Assembly: GCA_019116245.1 (NCBI GenBank)
Contig: DXCC01000006.1
Coordinates: forward strand, 1 to 64,000
Direction: 5' to 3'
DNA: 64,000 bases
DNA from: Candidatus Tidjanibacter faecipullorum
GTDB taxonomy: Bacteria > Bacteroidota > Bacteroidia > Bacteroidales > Rikenellaceae
The notes under the pieces were generated by a model, which saw only the letters and a program-made list of their open reading frames with translations, was not told the origin of the DNA and ran no database searches. Below are positions 51,988 through 60,862 of this stretch, in pieces. The position numbers were made by a program, and so were the translations under genes. The stretch's first letter is position 1. Each line of letters starts with the position of its first letter.

Positions 51988-53109
51988 ATGTACATTTCGC
52001 TTATCATTCCGGTTTACAACCGGCCCCAGGAGACCGAAGAACTGCTGGCCTCGCTGGCGCTGCAGACCCGTTCCGATTTCGAGGTCGTTCTCGTCGAGGA
52101 CGGTTCCTCGCCGGAACTCTCCTCCGAAGCGGTGGCCGATGCCTATCGCAACCGGCTGAGGATCCGTTACGTGTGGCAGCCCAACGGCGGCCCCGCCGCG
52201 GCGCGCAACACCGGAGCGGCCCATGCCTCGGGCGACTTCTTCATCATCATGGACTCGGACTGCATCGTGCCGCCCGACTATTTTGCCAGGGTGTATGCGG
52301 CGCTGGCTGGCGGCGACATCCGCTTCTTCGGCGGGCCGGACAGCGCGGGCGACGATTTCAGCCCCCTGCAGAAGGCCGTCAGCTACTCCATGACCTCTCT
52401 CTTTACGACGGGCGGCATCCGGGGCAACCGGCGCACCGTCAGCAAATACTCGCCGCGCAGCTTCAACCTCGGCATCGACCGCAGCCTCTTCGAACAGGTG
52501 GGCGGGTTCAGCGACATGCGCATCGGTGAGGACATCGACTTCAGCCTGCGGGTCATGGCAACCGGCGTACAGGCCGTCTTCCTGCCCGAGGCGGTGGTCT
52601 GCCACAAGCGTCGCACCAGTCTGAAACTCTTCTTCAAGCAGGTCTTCGTCTTCGGCACCGCCCGCGTGAATCTCAACATCCGTCACCCCCGTTCGCGCAA
52701 GGCGGTCTACCTGCTGCCCGCGCTCTTCACGCTCGGATCGGCCGCGCTGACGGTGGCCGCCATCGTGTGGAATCCGCTCCTGATCGTCGCCTTCCTGGCC
52801 GTCGTGCTGCTGTGGCGCTACGGCGGCGTCACGACGGCGGGCGGAGCCTTCCTCATTCTGTTTGTCGTGCTGTACGGGCCGTGGTGGTATTCCGTTCCCT
52901 TCTGCGCCCTCATGCTGCTCTGGCTGGTCGATGCCGCCCGCCGCAACCGCAGCCTCTACATCGGCTGGCTGGCCGTCTGGACCTCGTTCATCCAACTCTA
53001 CGGCTACGGCCTGGGCTTCCTCTACGGCACCTGGCAGCGCCGCATCCGCCGACGCGAAGAAGCCTACACCTATCGGGTGACGAAGTTCTTCTCGCAGAAG
53101 ACCCGGTAG
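51988..53109 (+). CDS. Glycosyltransferase family 2, membrane-bound
   Basis: A 373-residue GT2 enzyme. N-terminal GT-A domain: MYISLIIPVYNRPQETEELL, VVLVEDGSS, NGGPAAARNTGAAHASGDF, metal-binding IIMDSDC (DxD), and IGEDIDFSLRVMATG near its end. The C-terminal half has three to four membrane helices (about 230-340) and a basic tail. It should add a sugar to a lipid-linked or surface glycan at the inner membrane; donor and acceptor are unknown. The frame is open far upstream, but the promoter and the MYISLIIPVYN start fix ATG 51988. Divergent from ade. Confidence 0.92.
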   Translation: MYISLIIPVYNRPQETEELLASLALQTRSDFEVVLVEDGSSPELSSEAVADAYRNRLRIRYVWQPNGGPAAARNTGAAHASGDFFIIMDSDCIVPPDYFARVYAALAGGDIRFFGGPDSAGDDFSPLQKAVSYSMTSLFTTGGIRGNRRTVSKYSPRSFNLGIDRSLFEQVGGFSDMRIGEDIDFSLRVMATGVQAVFLPEAVVCHKRRTSLKLFFKQVFVFGTARVNLNIRHPRSRKAVYLLPALFTLGSAALTVAAIVWNPLLIVAFLAVVLLWRYGGVTTAGGAFLILFVVLYGPWWYSVPFCALMLLWLVDAARRNRSLYIGWLAVWTSFIQLYGYGLGFLYGTWQRRIRRREEAYTYRVTKFFSQKTR

Positions 53110-53132
53110 CCGTCCCCGAGCACCATACATGC

Positions 53133-53168
53133 CGAAGGCCGCCCCAATCGGGACGGCCTTCGCTGTTT
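53133..53168. terminator. Shared terminator between convergent glycosyltransferase and MFS genes
   Basis: A 12-bp stem with one C-A mismatch (53133-53145 with 53150-53162), loop AATC, followed on the plus strand by a weak T-run (CTGTTTC). It can serve both strands. Confidence 0.7.
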
Positions 53169-53186
53169 CGGTCCGGACGGGACGGA

Positions 53187-54614
53187 TTATTTCTTTACGT
53201 TCGGAAGCTCCAGTCCGTATCCCTTGATCTTGTCCTCGCGTTTCAGCCAGATGCCCAGGATGAAGGCAACCACGCCGAACGATGCGAAGATGATCATCGG
53301 CACGGTGTAGTTGTAGGCCGGCAGCTGGGTTCCGGAGAGACCCTCGGCGATGGCGGCGGCACGTGCCTCGGCTACGCCGGGGTTGGTGGCGTTGAGGACG
53401 TTGCCGATGATTTTCGGCACGAAGCACAAACCCACGTTCTGAACCCAGAAGATCAGCGAGTAGGCGCTGCCCAGAATTTTGCCGTCAATTACCTTCGGCA
53501 CGCTGGGCCACAGGGCGGCCGGAACCAGCGAGAACGACACGCCCAGCACGACCGTAATCAGCAGGGCGAACCACTTCTCGGGATAGAGCGGCAGCAGGAA
53601 GGCGTAGGAGAGGTGGCAGACGATCATGATCAGCGCACCGTAGAGCAGCATCGAGGCGCCCTTGCCCTTGTAGTCGATGAACGAGCCCAGCACCGGGGTC
53701 AGGATCATGGCCAGGATGGGGAACCAGCGGAAAATGTTGGCCGCTTCGGCGGTCGGGATCTGCAGGGTCGACTCCAGGAAGTTGGTCGCATAGCGCTGGA
53801 AGGGGAAGATGGCCGAGTAGTAGAGCACGCACAGCAGGGCGATGAGCCAGAACATCTTGCTCTGGAAGATGTATTTGATATCGCTCGCCTTGAACTTGTC
53901 TTCGTCCGAGGACTGGGGAGCGGTGGCGCCGATCTGTTTGTCGAGCTTGCTGTCCATGACGGAGAAGACGATGAAGTTGATGAGTCCGATCAGCAGCAGC
54001 ACGGTGCAGAAAGCCACCGGAGCAACCACCGAACCGTCGAACTTGTCGGCCAGCCACGGCGAGAGGGACAGTACGGCGAAGACGCCCAGACGGGCGATGG
54101 CCATCTCGAGGCCCATGGCGAGAGCCATCTCCTTGCCGTCAAACCATTTGGCAATGGCGCGCGACACGGTGATGCCGGCCATTTCGCAGCCGCAGCCGAA
54201 GATCATGAAGCCGAGGCAGGCTAGCTTGGCGCTGCCGGGCATCGAAACCCACCACGAACCGAGCCATTCGTTCAGTGCGGTGGCCTGGAACCAGTCGCTG
54301 ATGGCCAGATACTTGACCGCTGCGCCGATCACCATGAGCGATGCGGAGAGGGTACCCGTAAAGCGGACGCCCATCTTGTCGAGGATGATGCCGGCGATGA
54401 TCAGAAAGCCGCAGACGTTCAGGATAAACTCCGAGGCGGCATAGGTGCCGAATACGTCGGGGGTCCATCCGCGCTGGGATTCGACGAGAGTTTGCAGGGG
54501 CGACATGACGTCCACAAACATGTAGGCGAAGAACATCATCAGGGCGATGAGGATCAGGGCCGTCCATCGGGCCACGCCCGAGTCGTTCAGTTTTCTTTGA
54601 ATTGCCTGAGTCAT
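53187..54614 (-). CDS. MFS transporter of unknown substrate
   Basis: A 475-residue protein with 12 hydrophobic helices. Its cytoplasmic loop 2-3 reads GIILDKMGVRFTGTL, a D-x-x-G-x-R variant of the MFS motif, and the central loop (about 200-230, SKLDKQIGATAPQSSDEDKFKASD) is hydrophilic. Such proteins are common in gut Bacteroidota; resemblance to eukaryotic MFSD1-like (dipeptide) carriers is only an impression. It follows the TPR gene by 11 nt on the same strand, so the pair are co-transcribed and may act together. Confidence 0.85.
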   Translation of the reverse strand: MTQAIQRKLNDSGVARWTALILIALMMFFAYMFVDVMSPLQTLVESQRGWTPDVFGTYAASEFILNVCGFLIIAGIILDKMGVRFTGTLSASLMVIGAAVKYLAISDWFQATALNEWLGSWWVSMPGSAKLACLGFMIFGCGCEMAGITVSRAIAKWFDGKEMALAMGLEMAIARLGVFAVLSLSPWLADKFDGSVVAPVAFCTVLLLIGLINFIVFSVMDSKLDKQIGATAPQSSDEDKFKASDIKYIFQSKMFWLIALLCVLYYSAIFPFQRYATNFLESTLQIPTAEAANIFRWFPILAMILTPVLGSFIDYKGKGASMLLYGALIMIVCHLSYAFLLPLYPEKWFALLITVVLGVSFSLVPAALWPSVPKVIDGKILGSAYSLIFWVQNVGLCFVPKIIGNVLNATNPGVAEARAAAIAEGLSGTQLPAYNYTVPMIIFASFGVVAFILGIWLKREDKIKGYGLELPNVKK

Positions 54615-54625
54615 TTGTTATGTAA

Positions 54626-56644
54626 TTAGTTGTTCGTTGAAGATGCGGTGTCGGTGTTCTCCGTGCGGCCGGCGCTGTCGCCGTAGAGCCGGAGGACGGC
54701 ATAAGCGTCCGGAATGCCCAGTTCGCCCGCCTTGCTGATGTCGAGCAGCCCCTTACGGGTATCCTTCATGTAGATCTGCACGAGGCCCCGGTTGAAGTAG
54801 GCTTCCGCAAAGAGCGGGTCGAGGCGGATCGCTTCCGAGTAGTCGGCAAAGGCTTCCGGGAAGCGTCCCGAGAGAGCCAGCAGGTTGCCCCGGTTGTAGT
54901 AGATCTGCGGCAGTTCGGGGGCCAGTTTGGCCGCCTTGTTCAGGTCGGCGATCGCCTCGTCGTAGTCGTAGGTGCGTGAGGATTCGCGCACCCGGGCCGA
55001 GCGGTCGCTTTCCAGCGAGAGGTGCGAGTATTCGTTGTCCATCGAGGAGATGAAGTCGGTCATCTCGGCCTGAATGGCGCTGCGGTTCAGGTAGAAGTAG
55101 GGGTTCTGCGGCTCCAGCGCAATGGCGGCCGAGGCGGCGGTCATGGCATTGGTGTACTGTTTCAGCAGCAGTTGCGTGATGCTGTACAGGAAGTTGGCCT
55201 GCCAGTCGGCCGAACGGCCGGCAGCCGGTTCGGCGGCGGCATTCTGGCGGATCAGCTCGTCGGCCGCCAGATCGGTGTCCGTGCAGGAGAAGGTGATCCG
55301 GTCGTTGCCGAGTGCGGCGAGCATCTCTTCCAGCCCGTAGGTGTTGTAGACGGCCTGCAGACCGAACGGGGTCTCCTCGGCGGAATGGAGCGTGAACTTG
55401 TAGAGCGGCCGCAGGGCAATCTGCTCGCGTCCTGCCACGGCGTTGCGGAGCGAAGCCTCCGAAAGGTTCGTGTCAAAGGAGAGTAGCCGGTCGAAGCGGC
55501 GCGTGGTGTCGGCATAGGAGGTTTCGTCGCCGTGCTCCGTCAGCCGGGCGCGGTATTCGGCAATCTTCCGTTCGGCCGTACGCTGGTCCGCCTCGGCGCC
55601 TTTCGTGTTCCGCTGCATGAAGCGGGCGGCGGCGCGGCCCAGGTAGGCGTTGGCGAAATCGGGATAGAGTTCGATGGCCCGGTCGTAGTCGGCTTCGGCG
55701 GCCCGGAAGTCACCCAGCCGGGCGTAGAGTCCGGCCCGGTTGTAGTAGACCATCACGTTGCCCGGCGAGTAGAGCGTCACGTTGTCGTAATCCTCCAGCG
55801 CCCGGTTGTAGTCGCCGATCTCGGTGCGGAGCAGGGCGCGGTTGAAGTAGGTGACCGAACTGGTCGGATCCAGCGCGAGCACCCGGTCGAAATCCGCCAG
55901 CGCGGCGGTCAGCTGGTGTTTCTGGTAGCGGGCCAGGGCCCGGTTGAAATAGGCGGCCGTGTAGGTCGTGTCGCATGCCACGGCCCGGTCGAAATCCGCC
56001 AGCGCTTCGTCGTACCGCTCCTGGGCCATGTAGAGGGCTCCCCGTTCGAGGTAGCCGCGCGGATCGTTCCGGTTGGTGGAGATGGCCCGTTCGAAGTCGG
56101 CGTAGGCGGCCGTCGTGTCGCGCAGGTTGAGGTAGGCCATGCCGCGGTTGGCGTAGCCGTCCGCGTCGCGGGGATTGAAGCGGAGATACATGTCGAAGTC
56201 GGCCACCGCCTCGGCGTAGCGGCGGGTCAGGATGTTGGCCACGCCGCGGCTGTAGTAGGGGGCGGGGTAGTCGGGGCGCAGGTCGATGGCCTCCTGGAAA
56301 TCCTTCATGGCGTCGTCGTAGTTGCCCATCCGCGAGCGGGTGAGCGCGCGGAACTGGTAGGCCATCGTGTAGACGGGATTCTTGGCTAGCGTGATCGTGA
56401 AGTCGCGTTCGGCGCCGAGCAGGTCGTCGAGGTTGTATTTGGCGATACCCCGCCAGAAGTAGCCTTCGTAGGCTTCGGGATCGGCGCGCAGGAGAATGTT
56501 GAGCGTCTCGATCGCCTCGCGGTAGCGGTTCTCCATCACCATGTCGCGCCCCACCCACACGAAGTAGCGCTTGTTGACCTGGGCCCGGACGTCGGTCGCA
56601 ACCACGCCCAGCAGGAGCAATATGGTGAAGACGAATGTGCGCAT
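54626..56644 (-). CDS. Secreted tetratricopeptide-repeat protein
   Basis: A 672-residue protein with a signal peptide (MRTFVFTILLLLGVVATDVRA, cleavage before Gln22) and about ten consecutive TPRs in residues 30-350 (for example YSRGVANILTRRYAEAVADF, YFNRALARYQKHQLTAALADF). A less regular middle (about 350-530) and two or three more TPRs near the C-terminus (IYYNRGNLLALSGRFPEAFADY) follow. It should be periplasmic. TPR arrays are scaffolds; no catalytic motif is present. It forms an operon with the MFS transporter, an unusual pairing. A weak TACCTTCG sits at 56663-56670. Confidence 0.88.
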   Translation of the reverse strand: MRTFVFTILLLLGVVATDVRAQVNKRYFVWVGRDMVMENRYREAIETLNILLRADPEAYEGYFWRGIAKYNLDDLLGAERDFTITLAKNPVYTMAYQFRALTRSRMGNYDDAMKDFQEAIDLRPDYPAPYYSRGVANILTRRYAEAVADFDMYLRFNPRDADGYANRGMAYLNLRDTTAAYADFERAISTNRNDPRGYLERGALYMAQERYDEALADFDRAVACDTTYTAAYFNRALARYQKHQLTAALADFDRVLALDPTSSVTYFNRALLRTEIGDYNRALEDYDNVTLYSPGNVMVYYNRAGLYARLGDFRAAEADYDRAIELYPDFANAYLGRAAARFMQRNTKGAEADQRTAERKIAEYRARLTEHGDETSYADTTRRFDRLLSFDTNLSEASLRNAVAGREQIALRPLYKFTLHSAEETPFGLQAVYNTYGLEEMLAALGNDRITFSCTDTDLAADELIRQNAAAEPAAGRSADWQANFLYSITQLLLKQYTNAMTAASAAIALEPQNPYFYLNRSAIQAEMTDFISSMDNEYSHLSLESDRSARVRESSRTYDYDEAIADLNKAAKLAPELPQIYYNRGNLLALSGRFPEAFADYSEAIRLDPLFAEAYFNRGLVQIYMKDTRKGLLDISKAGELGIPDAYAVLRLYGDSAGRTENTDTASSTNN

Positions 56645-56662
56645 TTCCCGTTTTTGAACCTA

Positions 56663-56683
56663 CGAAGGTAGCAATTATCTTTG
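56663..56683. promoter_or_regulatory. Divergent promoter-like region between the TPR gene and etfB
   Basis: Minus strand: TACCTTCG (56663-56670, one mismatch to TAnnTTTG), 18 bp before the TPR start. Plus strand: TATCTTTG (56676-56683), pointing towards etfB, 338 bp away. Confidence 0.4.
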
Positions 56684-57021
56684 TAAAAATAAGGGAATGG
56701 GCGCTTTTCGTCTTCCGGCGGCCGTTCGGATGCCCTCCGGAAAGGGGGCGGGCGGCGGTGTAAAAAACGGCGGGAACGCGCAGCCGTTCGCGGAAAAAAA
56801 CGTACATTTGCGACATGTTCCATTTTGGAGCAATCGGTCCGGCTGCCATTCGGATTCCCGCCAGAAGGGTGAGCGACAGCCGGTTGCGGAAAAACCTCCG
56901 GCGTGCCGCCCGTTTCCTCTGCGGCGAAGAGCGGTCCGGCGGACAGGACAAAAAGAGAAAAACGATCGGCGACGGCGGTTGCGGCCCCGATGCCTGAAAT
57001 TTTAAACATAAATCTAAACCA
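56684..57021 (+). other. Gene-free leader region upstream of etfB
   Basis: About 340 nt with no supportable gene. Short plus-strand frames (56697-57005, 56815-56997) are Arg/Pro/Gly-rich and unlike any family I know. A second plus-strand -7 match, TACATTTG, is at 56803-56810, which would give a leader of about 205 nt for etfB. Confidence 0.5.
56803..56810 (+). promoter_or_regulatory. Bacteroidota -7 element (TACATTTG) for etfB-etfA-acd
   Basis: TACATTTG, 211 bp upstream of the etfB ATG. No clear -33 TTTG at the usual distance. Confidence 0.45.
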
Positions 57022-57897
57022 ATGGGAAAACAGCTGAAAGTAGTTGTACTCGCCAAGCAGGTTCCCGATACCCGCAACGTGGGTAAGGACGCGATGAAAG
57101 CGGACGGAACCGTGAACCGTGCGGCTCTGCCGGCGATATTCAACCCCGAAGACCTGAATGCGCTCGAACAGGCGCTGACCATAAAGGATCTCTGCCCCGG
57201 CAGTACGGTCCACATCCTGACCATGGGCCCGCTGCGTGCAGCCGACATCATCCGCGAGGCGATGTTCCGCGGTGCCGACGGCGGCTATCTGCTGACCGAC
57301 CGCGCCTTTGCCGGTGCCGATACGCTGGCTACGTCCTACGCCCTTTCGCGTGCGCTGGCCGAGATCAAGCCCGATATCATCGTGGCAGGCCGTCAGGCCA
57401 TCGACGGCGATACCGCCCAGGTGGGTCCCCAGGTAGCCGAGAAGCTCGGCTGGCCGCAGGTGACCTATGCCGAGCAGATCCTCTCGATCGACGAGAAGCA
57501 GATCGTCATCCGCCGTCGTCTGGAGCGCGGCGTGGAGACGGTTTCCGCTCCGCTGCCCATGCTGATGACCGTCAACGAGTCGGCGCCCGAGTGCCGTCCC
57601 CAGAACGCCAAACGGGTAATGAAATACAAACACGCCAAGACGCGCAGCGAGATCCAGGAGGCGGGCGACGACTACCTGTCGCTCTACGAAACCCGCGACT
57701 ACCTGAAGATCACCGAGTGGAACGTGGGTGACATCGATGTCGATCCCCAGCAGCTGGGTATGGCGGGTTCGCCGACCAAGGTGAAACAGATCGAAAACGT
57801 GGTCTTCCAGGCCAAGGAGTCGCGTCGTCTGACCGCTTCGGACGAGGACTTGAATGCTTTGATGGTCGAACTTATCGCCAGCCACACGCTCGGTTAA
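57022..57897 (+). CDS. etfB: Electron transfer flavoprotein beta subunit, bifurcating-type
   Basis: A 291-residue EtfB. It carries LTDRAFAGADTLATS (91-105) and AGRQAIDGDTAQVGP (122-136), closely matching the EtfB of clostridial butyryl-CoA dehydrogenase/Etf complexes that perform flavin-based electron bifurcation, and unlike the AMP-binding loop of ordinary respiratory EtfB. It is about 30 residues longer than the common 255-265. It forms a heterodimer with EtfA, encoded 18 nt downstream, and probably oxidises NADH. Bifurcation is inferred from motif similarity only. Confidence 0.92.
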   Translation: MGKQLKVVVLAKQVPDTRNVGKDAMKADGTVNRAALPAIFNPEDLNALEQALTIKDLCPGSTVHILTMGPLRAADIIREAMFRGADGGYLLTDRAFAGADTLATSYALSRALAEIKPDIIVAGRQAIDGDTAQVGPQVAEKLGWPQVTYAEQILSIDEKQIVIRRRLERGVETVSAPLPMLMTVNESAPECRPQNAKRVMKYKHAKTRSEIQEAGDDYLSLYETRDYLKITEWNVGDIDVDPQQLGMAGSPTKVKQIENVVFQAKESRRLTASDEDLNALMVELIASHTLG

Positions 57898-57915
57898 TCG
57901 TAGGAGGAGAAACAG

Positions 57916-58935
57916 ATGAACAACGTATTCGTATACATAGAGACAGAAGGAGGACAGGTTGCCGACGTCAGCCTCGAACTTCTCACCAAGGGCCGCGAAC
58001 TGGCCGACCGTCTGGGCTGCAAGCTCGAGGCGCTCGCCATCGGTCACGGCCTCGAAGGAATGGACAAGATTGCCGGCCGTTACGGCGCCGACACGCTGTG
58101 GGTGGCCGACGATGCCGAGTTGGCACCGTACCGCACGCTGCCCCACACGGCCATCGTGTGCGGCATCTTCGAGCAGGAGAAACCCCAGGTAGCCCTCTTC
58201 GGCGCGACGCCCGTGGGCCGCGACCTGGCTCCGCGCGTATCCTCGACGCTTCACAGCGGTCTGACGGCCGACTGTACGAGCCTCGTGATCGGTGACTATG
58301 ACGATCCGAAAACCAAGGCTTCGTACAAGAATCTGCTCTACCAGATCCGTCCCGCATTCGGCGGCAACATCATCGCAACGATCGTCAATCCCGACCACCG
58401 TCCCCAGATGGCTACCGTGCGCGAGGGCGTGATGCGCAAGGCCGAGGTGGCTACCCCCACCCAGCCCGAAGTGATCCGCATCGATGCGGCCAAATTCGTG
58501 AAGGACACCGACCTGGTGGTGAAGATCATCGACCGCCACATCGAGGAGAAGGGCATCGACATCAAGAATTCGCCCGTTATCGTGGCCGGCGGCTACGGCA
58601 TGGGCAGCAAGGAGAACTTCCGTCTGCTGCATGAGCTGGCCGACCTGCTCGGCGGCGAGGTGGGCGCTTCGCGTGCCGCCGTGGATGCCGGCTTTACGGA
58701 GCATGCCCGCCAGATCGGTCAGACGGGTGTGACGGTTCGTCCGAAACTCTACATCGCCTGCGGTATTTCGGGTCAGATTCAGCACACGGCCGGCATGGAT
58801 CAGTCGTCGATGGTGATCGCCATCAACACCGACCCCGATGCGCCGATCAACAAGTTCGCCGACTATGTCATCACAGGCGATGCGATGGAGATCATTCCCA
58901 AGATGATCAAATTCTACAAACAGAATTCCAAATAG
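57916..58935 (+). CDS. etfA: Electron transfer flavoprotein alpha subunit
   Basis: A 339-residue EtfA. The N-terminal domain (NNVFVYIETEGGQVADVSLEL) is followed by the C-terminal FAD-binding domain with GGYGMGSKENFRLLHELADLLG, GASRAAVDAG, GQTGVTVRPKLYIACGISG and AINTDPDAPI. It binds the FAD that shuttles electrons to the dehydrogenase. It has an AGGAGG-like purine stretch (taggaggagaaacag) upstream. Part of the etfB-etfA-acyl-CoA dehydrogenase operon. Confidence 0.95.
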   Translation: MNNVFVYIETEGGQVADVSLELLTKGRELADRLGCKLEALAIGHGLEGMDKIAGRYGADTLWVADDAELAPYRTLPHTAIVCGIFEQEKPQVALFGATPVGRDLAPRVSSTLHSGLTADCTSLVIGDYDDPKTKASYKNLLYQIRPAFGGNIIATIVNPDHRPQMATVREGVMRKAEVATPTQPEVIRIDAAKFVKDTDLVVKIIDRHIEEKGIDIKNSPVIVAGGYGMGSKENFRLLHELADLLGGEVGASRAAVDAGFTEHARQIGQTGVTVRPKLYIACGISGQIQHTAGMDQSSMVIAINTDPDAPINKFADYVITGDAMEIIPKMIKFYKQNSK

Positions 58936-58998
58936 GAAACGTGGATGCGATCGGGCGGGCAGCCGCCCCGATCGGAACCGCCGAAACATACACAGGAT

Positions 58999-60720
58999 AT
59001 GGGAAACTTTTTTTTAGATAATAAGGACCTGCAGTTCCAGCTGAACCATCCGCTGATGAAGAAGATCGTGGAGCTGCGCGAGAAGAACTTCGCGGAGAAG
59101 GATCTCTACGACTACGCACCGGCCGACTTCGAGGATGCCATGGACAGCTACCGCCGCGTGCTGGAGATCACGGGTGACATCTGCGCCAACGTGATCGCCG
59201 CCAACGCCGAGGATGTCGACAAGGAAGGCCCGAAGGTGGTGGACGACCACGTGGTGTACGCCCGCGGCACGCAGGCCAACCTCGAGGCAATCCGCAAGGC
59301 CGGTCTGGGCGGCATTCACCTGCCCCGCAAGTACGAGGGTCTGAACATGTCGCTCATCTGCTTCGTGATGGCCAACGAGATGGTGGCCCGCGGCGATGCC
59401 GGCTTCGAAAACATCTGGGGTCTGCAGGACTGCGCCGAGACGATCAACGAATTCGCCAGCGAGGAGATCAAGCAGAAGTACCTGCCGCTCGTGTCGCGCG
59501 GTGCGACGTGCGCCATGGCGTTGACCGAGCCGGATGCGGGTTCCGACCTGCAGGCCGTGATGCTCAAGGCCCACTACGACGAGAAGAGCGGCAAGTGGCT
59601 GCTCAACGGCGTGAAACGGTTCATCACCAACGGCGACGGCGACATTTCGCTCGTACTGGCCCGTTCGGAAGAGGGTACGAAGGACGGCCGCGGTCTGTCG
59701 ATGTTCGTCTATGACCGTCGCGACGGCGGCGTGAAGGTGCGCCGCATCGAGAACAAACTCGGTATCAAGGGATCGCCTACCTGCGAACTGGTCTATACGA
59801 ATGCTCCGGCCGAACTGGTCGGCGACCGCAAGCTGGGTCTGATCAAATACGTGATGTCGCTGATGAACGCCGCCCGTCTGGGCATCGGCGCCCAGGGTAC
59901 GGGTCTCTGCGAGGTCGCCTACCGCGAGGCGCTCAAGTATGCCAACGAGCGTCAGCAGTTCGGCAAGCCGATCATCCAGTTCCCGGCCATCTTCGAGATG
60001 CTCACCAACATGAAGGCCAAACTCTGTGCCTCGCGTGCGATGCTCTACGAGACCGCCCGTTTCGTGGAGATCTACAAGTGCTGGGCCGAGATCGGCAAGG
60101 AGCGTCCGCTGACGGCCGAAGAGAAGGGCGAGATGAAGGCCTTCAACAAACTGGCCGACGCCTTCACGCCGCTCTGCAAGATGTTTGCCAGCGAGTATGC
60201 CAACCAGCTGGCCTATGACGCCATCCAGATTCTGGGCGGTTCGGGCTACATGAAGGATTACCCCGTGGAGCGCATCTTCCGCGATGCCCGCATCACGAAC
60301 ATCTATGAGGGTACGACCCAGCTGCAGGTGGTGGCTGCCATCCGTCACGTGACCACCGGCACCTTCCTCAACCAGATCAAGGAGTACGAGGCCATCGAGC
60401 GTCCCGCCGAGATGAAACACTGGCTGGACAAGCTCGTTGCCATGCGCGAGGAGTACGAGCAGGCCATCGCGACCGTTACGGCCGGCAACGGCGAGCAGAT
60501 CGAGTTCCACGCCCGCCGTCTGGTGGAGATGTCGGGTCACCTCGTGCTGTCGCACCTGCTGCTTCGTCAGGCCGGTGAGTGCGACGATTACGTCGTGCCG
60601 GCTCAGACCTATATCAAATATGCCCAAGCGCAGAACAAGGCGGCTGCCGAGTTCATCCGCAACTCCTGCTGCGGCGATATCGATCTCTACAAGGCGGTGC
60701 TGGAGGCACCGGTCGAGTAG
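58999..60720 (+). CDS. Acyl-CoA dehydrogenase, long form
   Basis: A 573-residue flavoenzyme. Acyl-CoA dehydrogenase motifs: MALTEPDAGSDLQA (FAD/substrate), RQQFGKPIIQFPAI, ILGGSGYMKDYPVERIFRDARI and IYEGTTQLQ, where the Glu is the expected catalytic base. The usual short-chain enzymes have about 380 residues; here an N-terminal extension and a C-terminal helical extension of roughly 100-120 residues are present, as in the long ACADs of Bacteroidota. ATG 58999 (MGNFFLDNKDL) is chosen because the upstream frame covers only the spacer after etfA. The substrate is unknown; electrons should pass to or from the adjacent EtfAB. Confidence 0.92.
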   Translation: MGNFFLDNKDLQFQLNHPLMKKIVELREKNFAEKDLYDYAPADFEDAMDSYRRVLEITGDICANVIAANAEDVDKEGPKVVDDHVVYARGTQANLEAIRKAGLGGIHLPRKYEGLNMSLICFVMANEMVARGDAGFENIWGLQDCAETINEFASEEIKQKYLPLVSRGATCAMALTEPDAGSDLQAVMLKAHYDEKSGKWLLNGVKRFITNGDGDISLVLARSEEGTKDGRGLSMFVYDRRDGGVKVRRIENKLGIKGSPTCELVYTNAPAELVGDRKLGLIKYVMSLMNAARLGIGAQGTGLCEVAYREALKYANERQQFGKPIIQFPAIFEMLTNMKAKLCASRAMLYETARFVEIYKCWAEIGKERPLTAEEKGEMKAFNKLADAFTPLCKMFASEYANQLAYDAIQILGGSGYMKDYPVERIFRDARITNIYEGTTQLQVVAAIRHVTTGTFLNQIKEYEAIERPAEMKHWLDKLVAMREEYEQAIATVTAGNGEQIEFHARRLVEMSGHLVLSHLLLRQAGECDDYVVPAQTYIKYAQAQNKAAAEFIRNSCCGDIDLYKAVLEAPVE

Positions 60721-60752
60721 TCCGTCGGTAGCGCGCACGGGCGCAACAAACC

Positions 60753-60796
60753 GAGCGGCGCACTTTCCCTGCGGGAAGGTGCGCCGCTCTATTTTT
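60753..60796 (+). terminator. Terminator of the etfB-etfA-acd operon
   Basis: A 17-bp stem with one G-T pair (60753-60769 with 60773-60789), loop TGC, then TATTTTT. Confidence 0.88.
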
Positions 60797-60862
60797 GCAC
60801 GGGCAGACCGGCGGGTCGGATCGGTTCCGGAAGGAAAGGACCGGCCGCTGGATCCGGACGTG

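Noticed and set aside
56697-57005. 102-codon and 60-codon frames upstream of etfB
   Set aside because: Arg/Pro/Gly-rich sequences without a family; they overlap each other in different frames, and the region fits a leader better.
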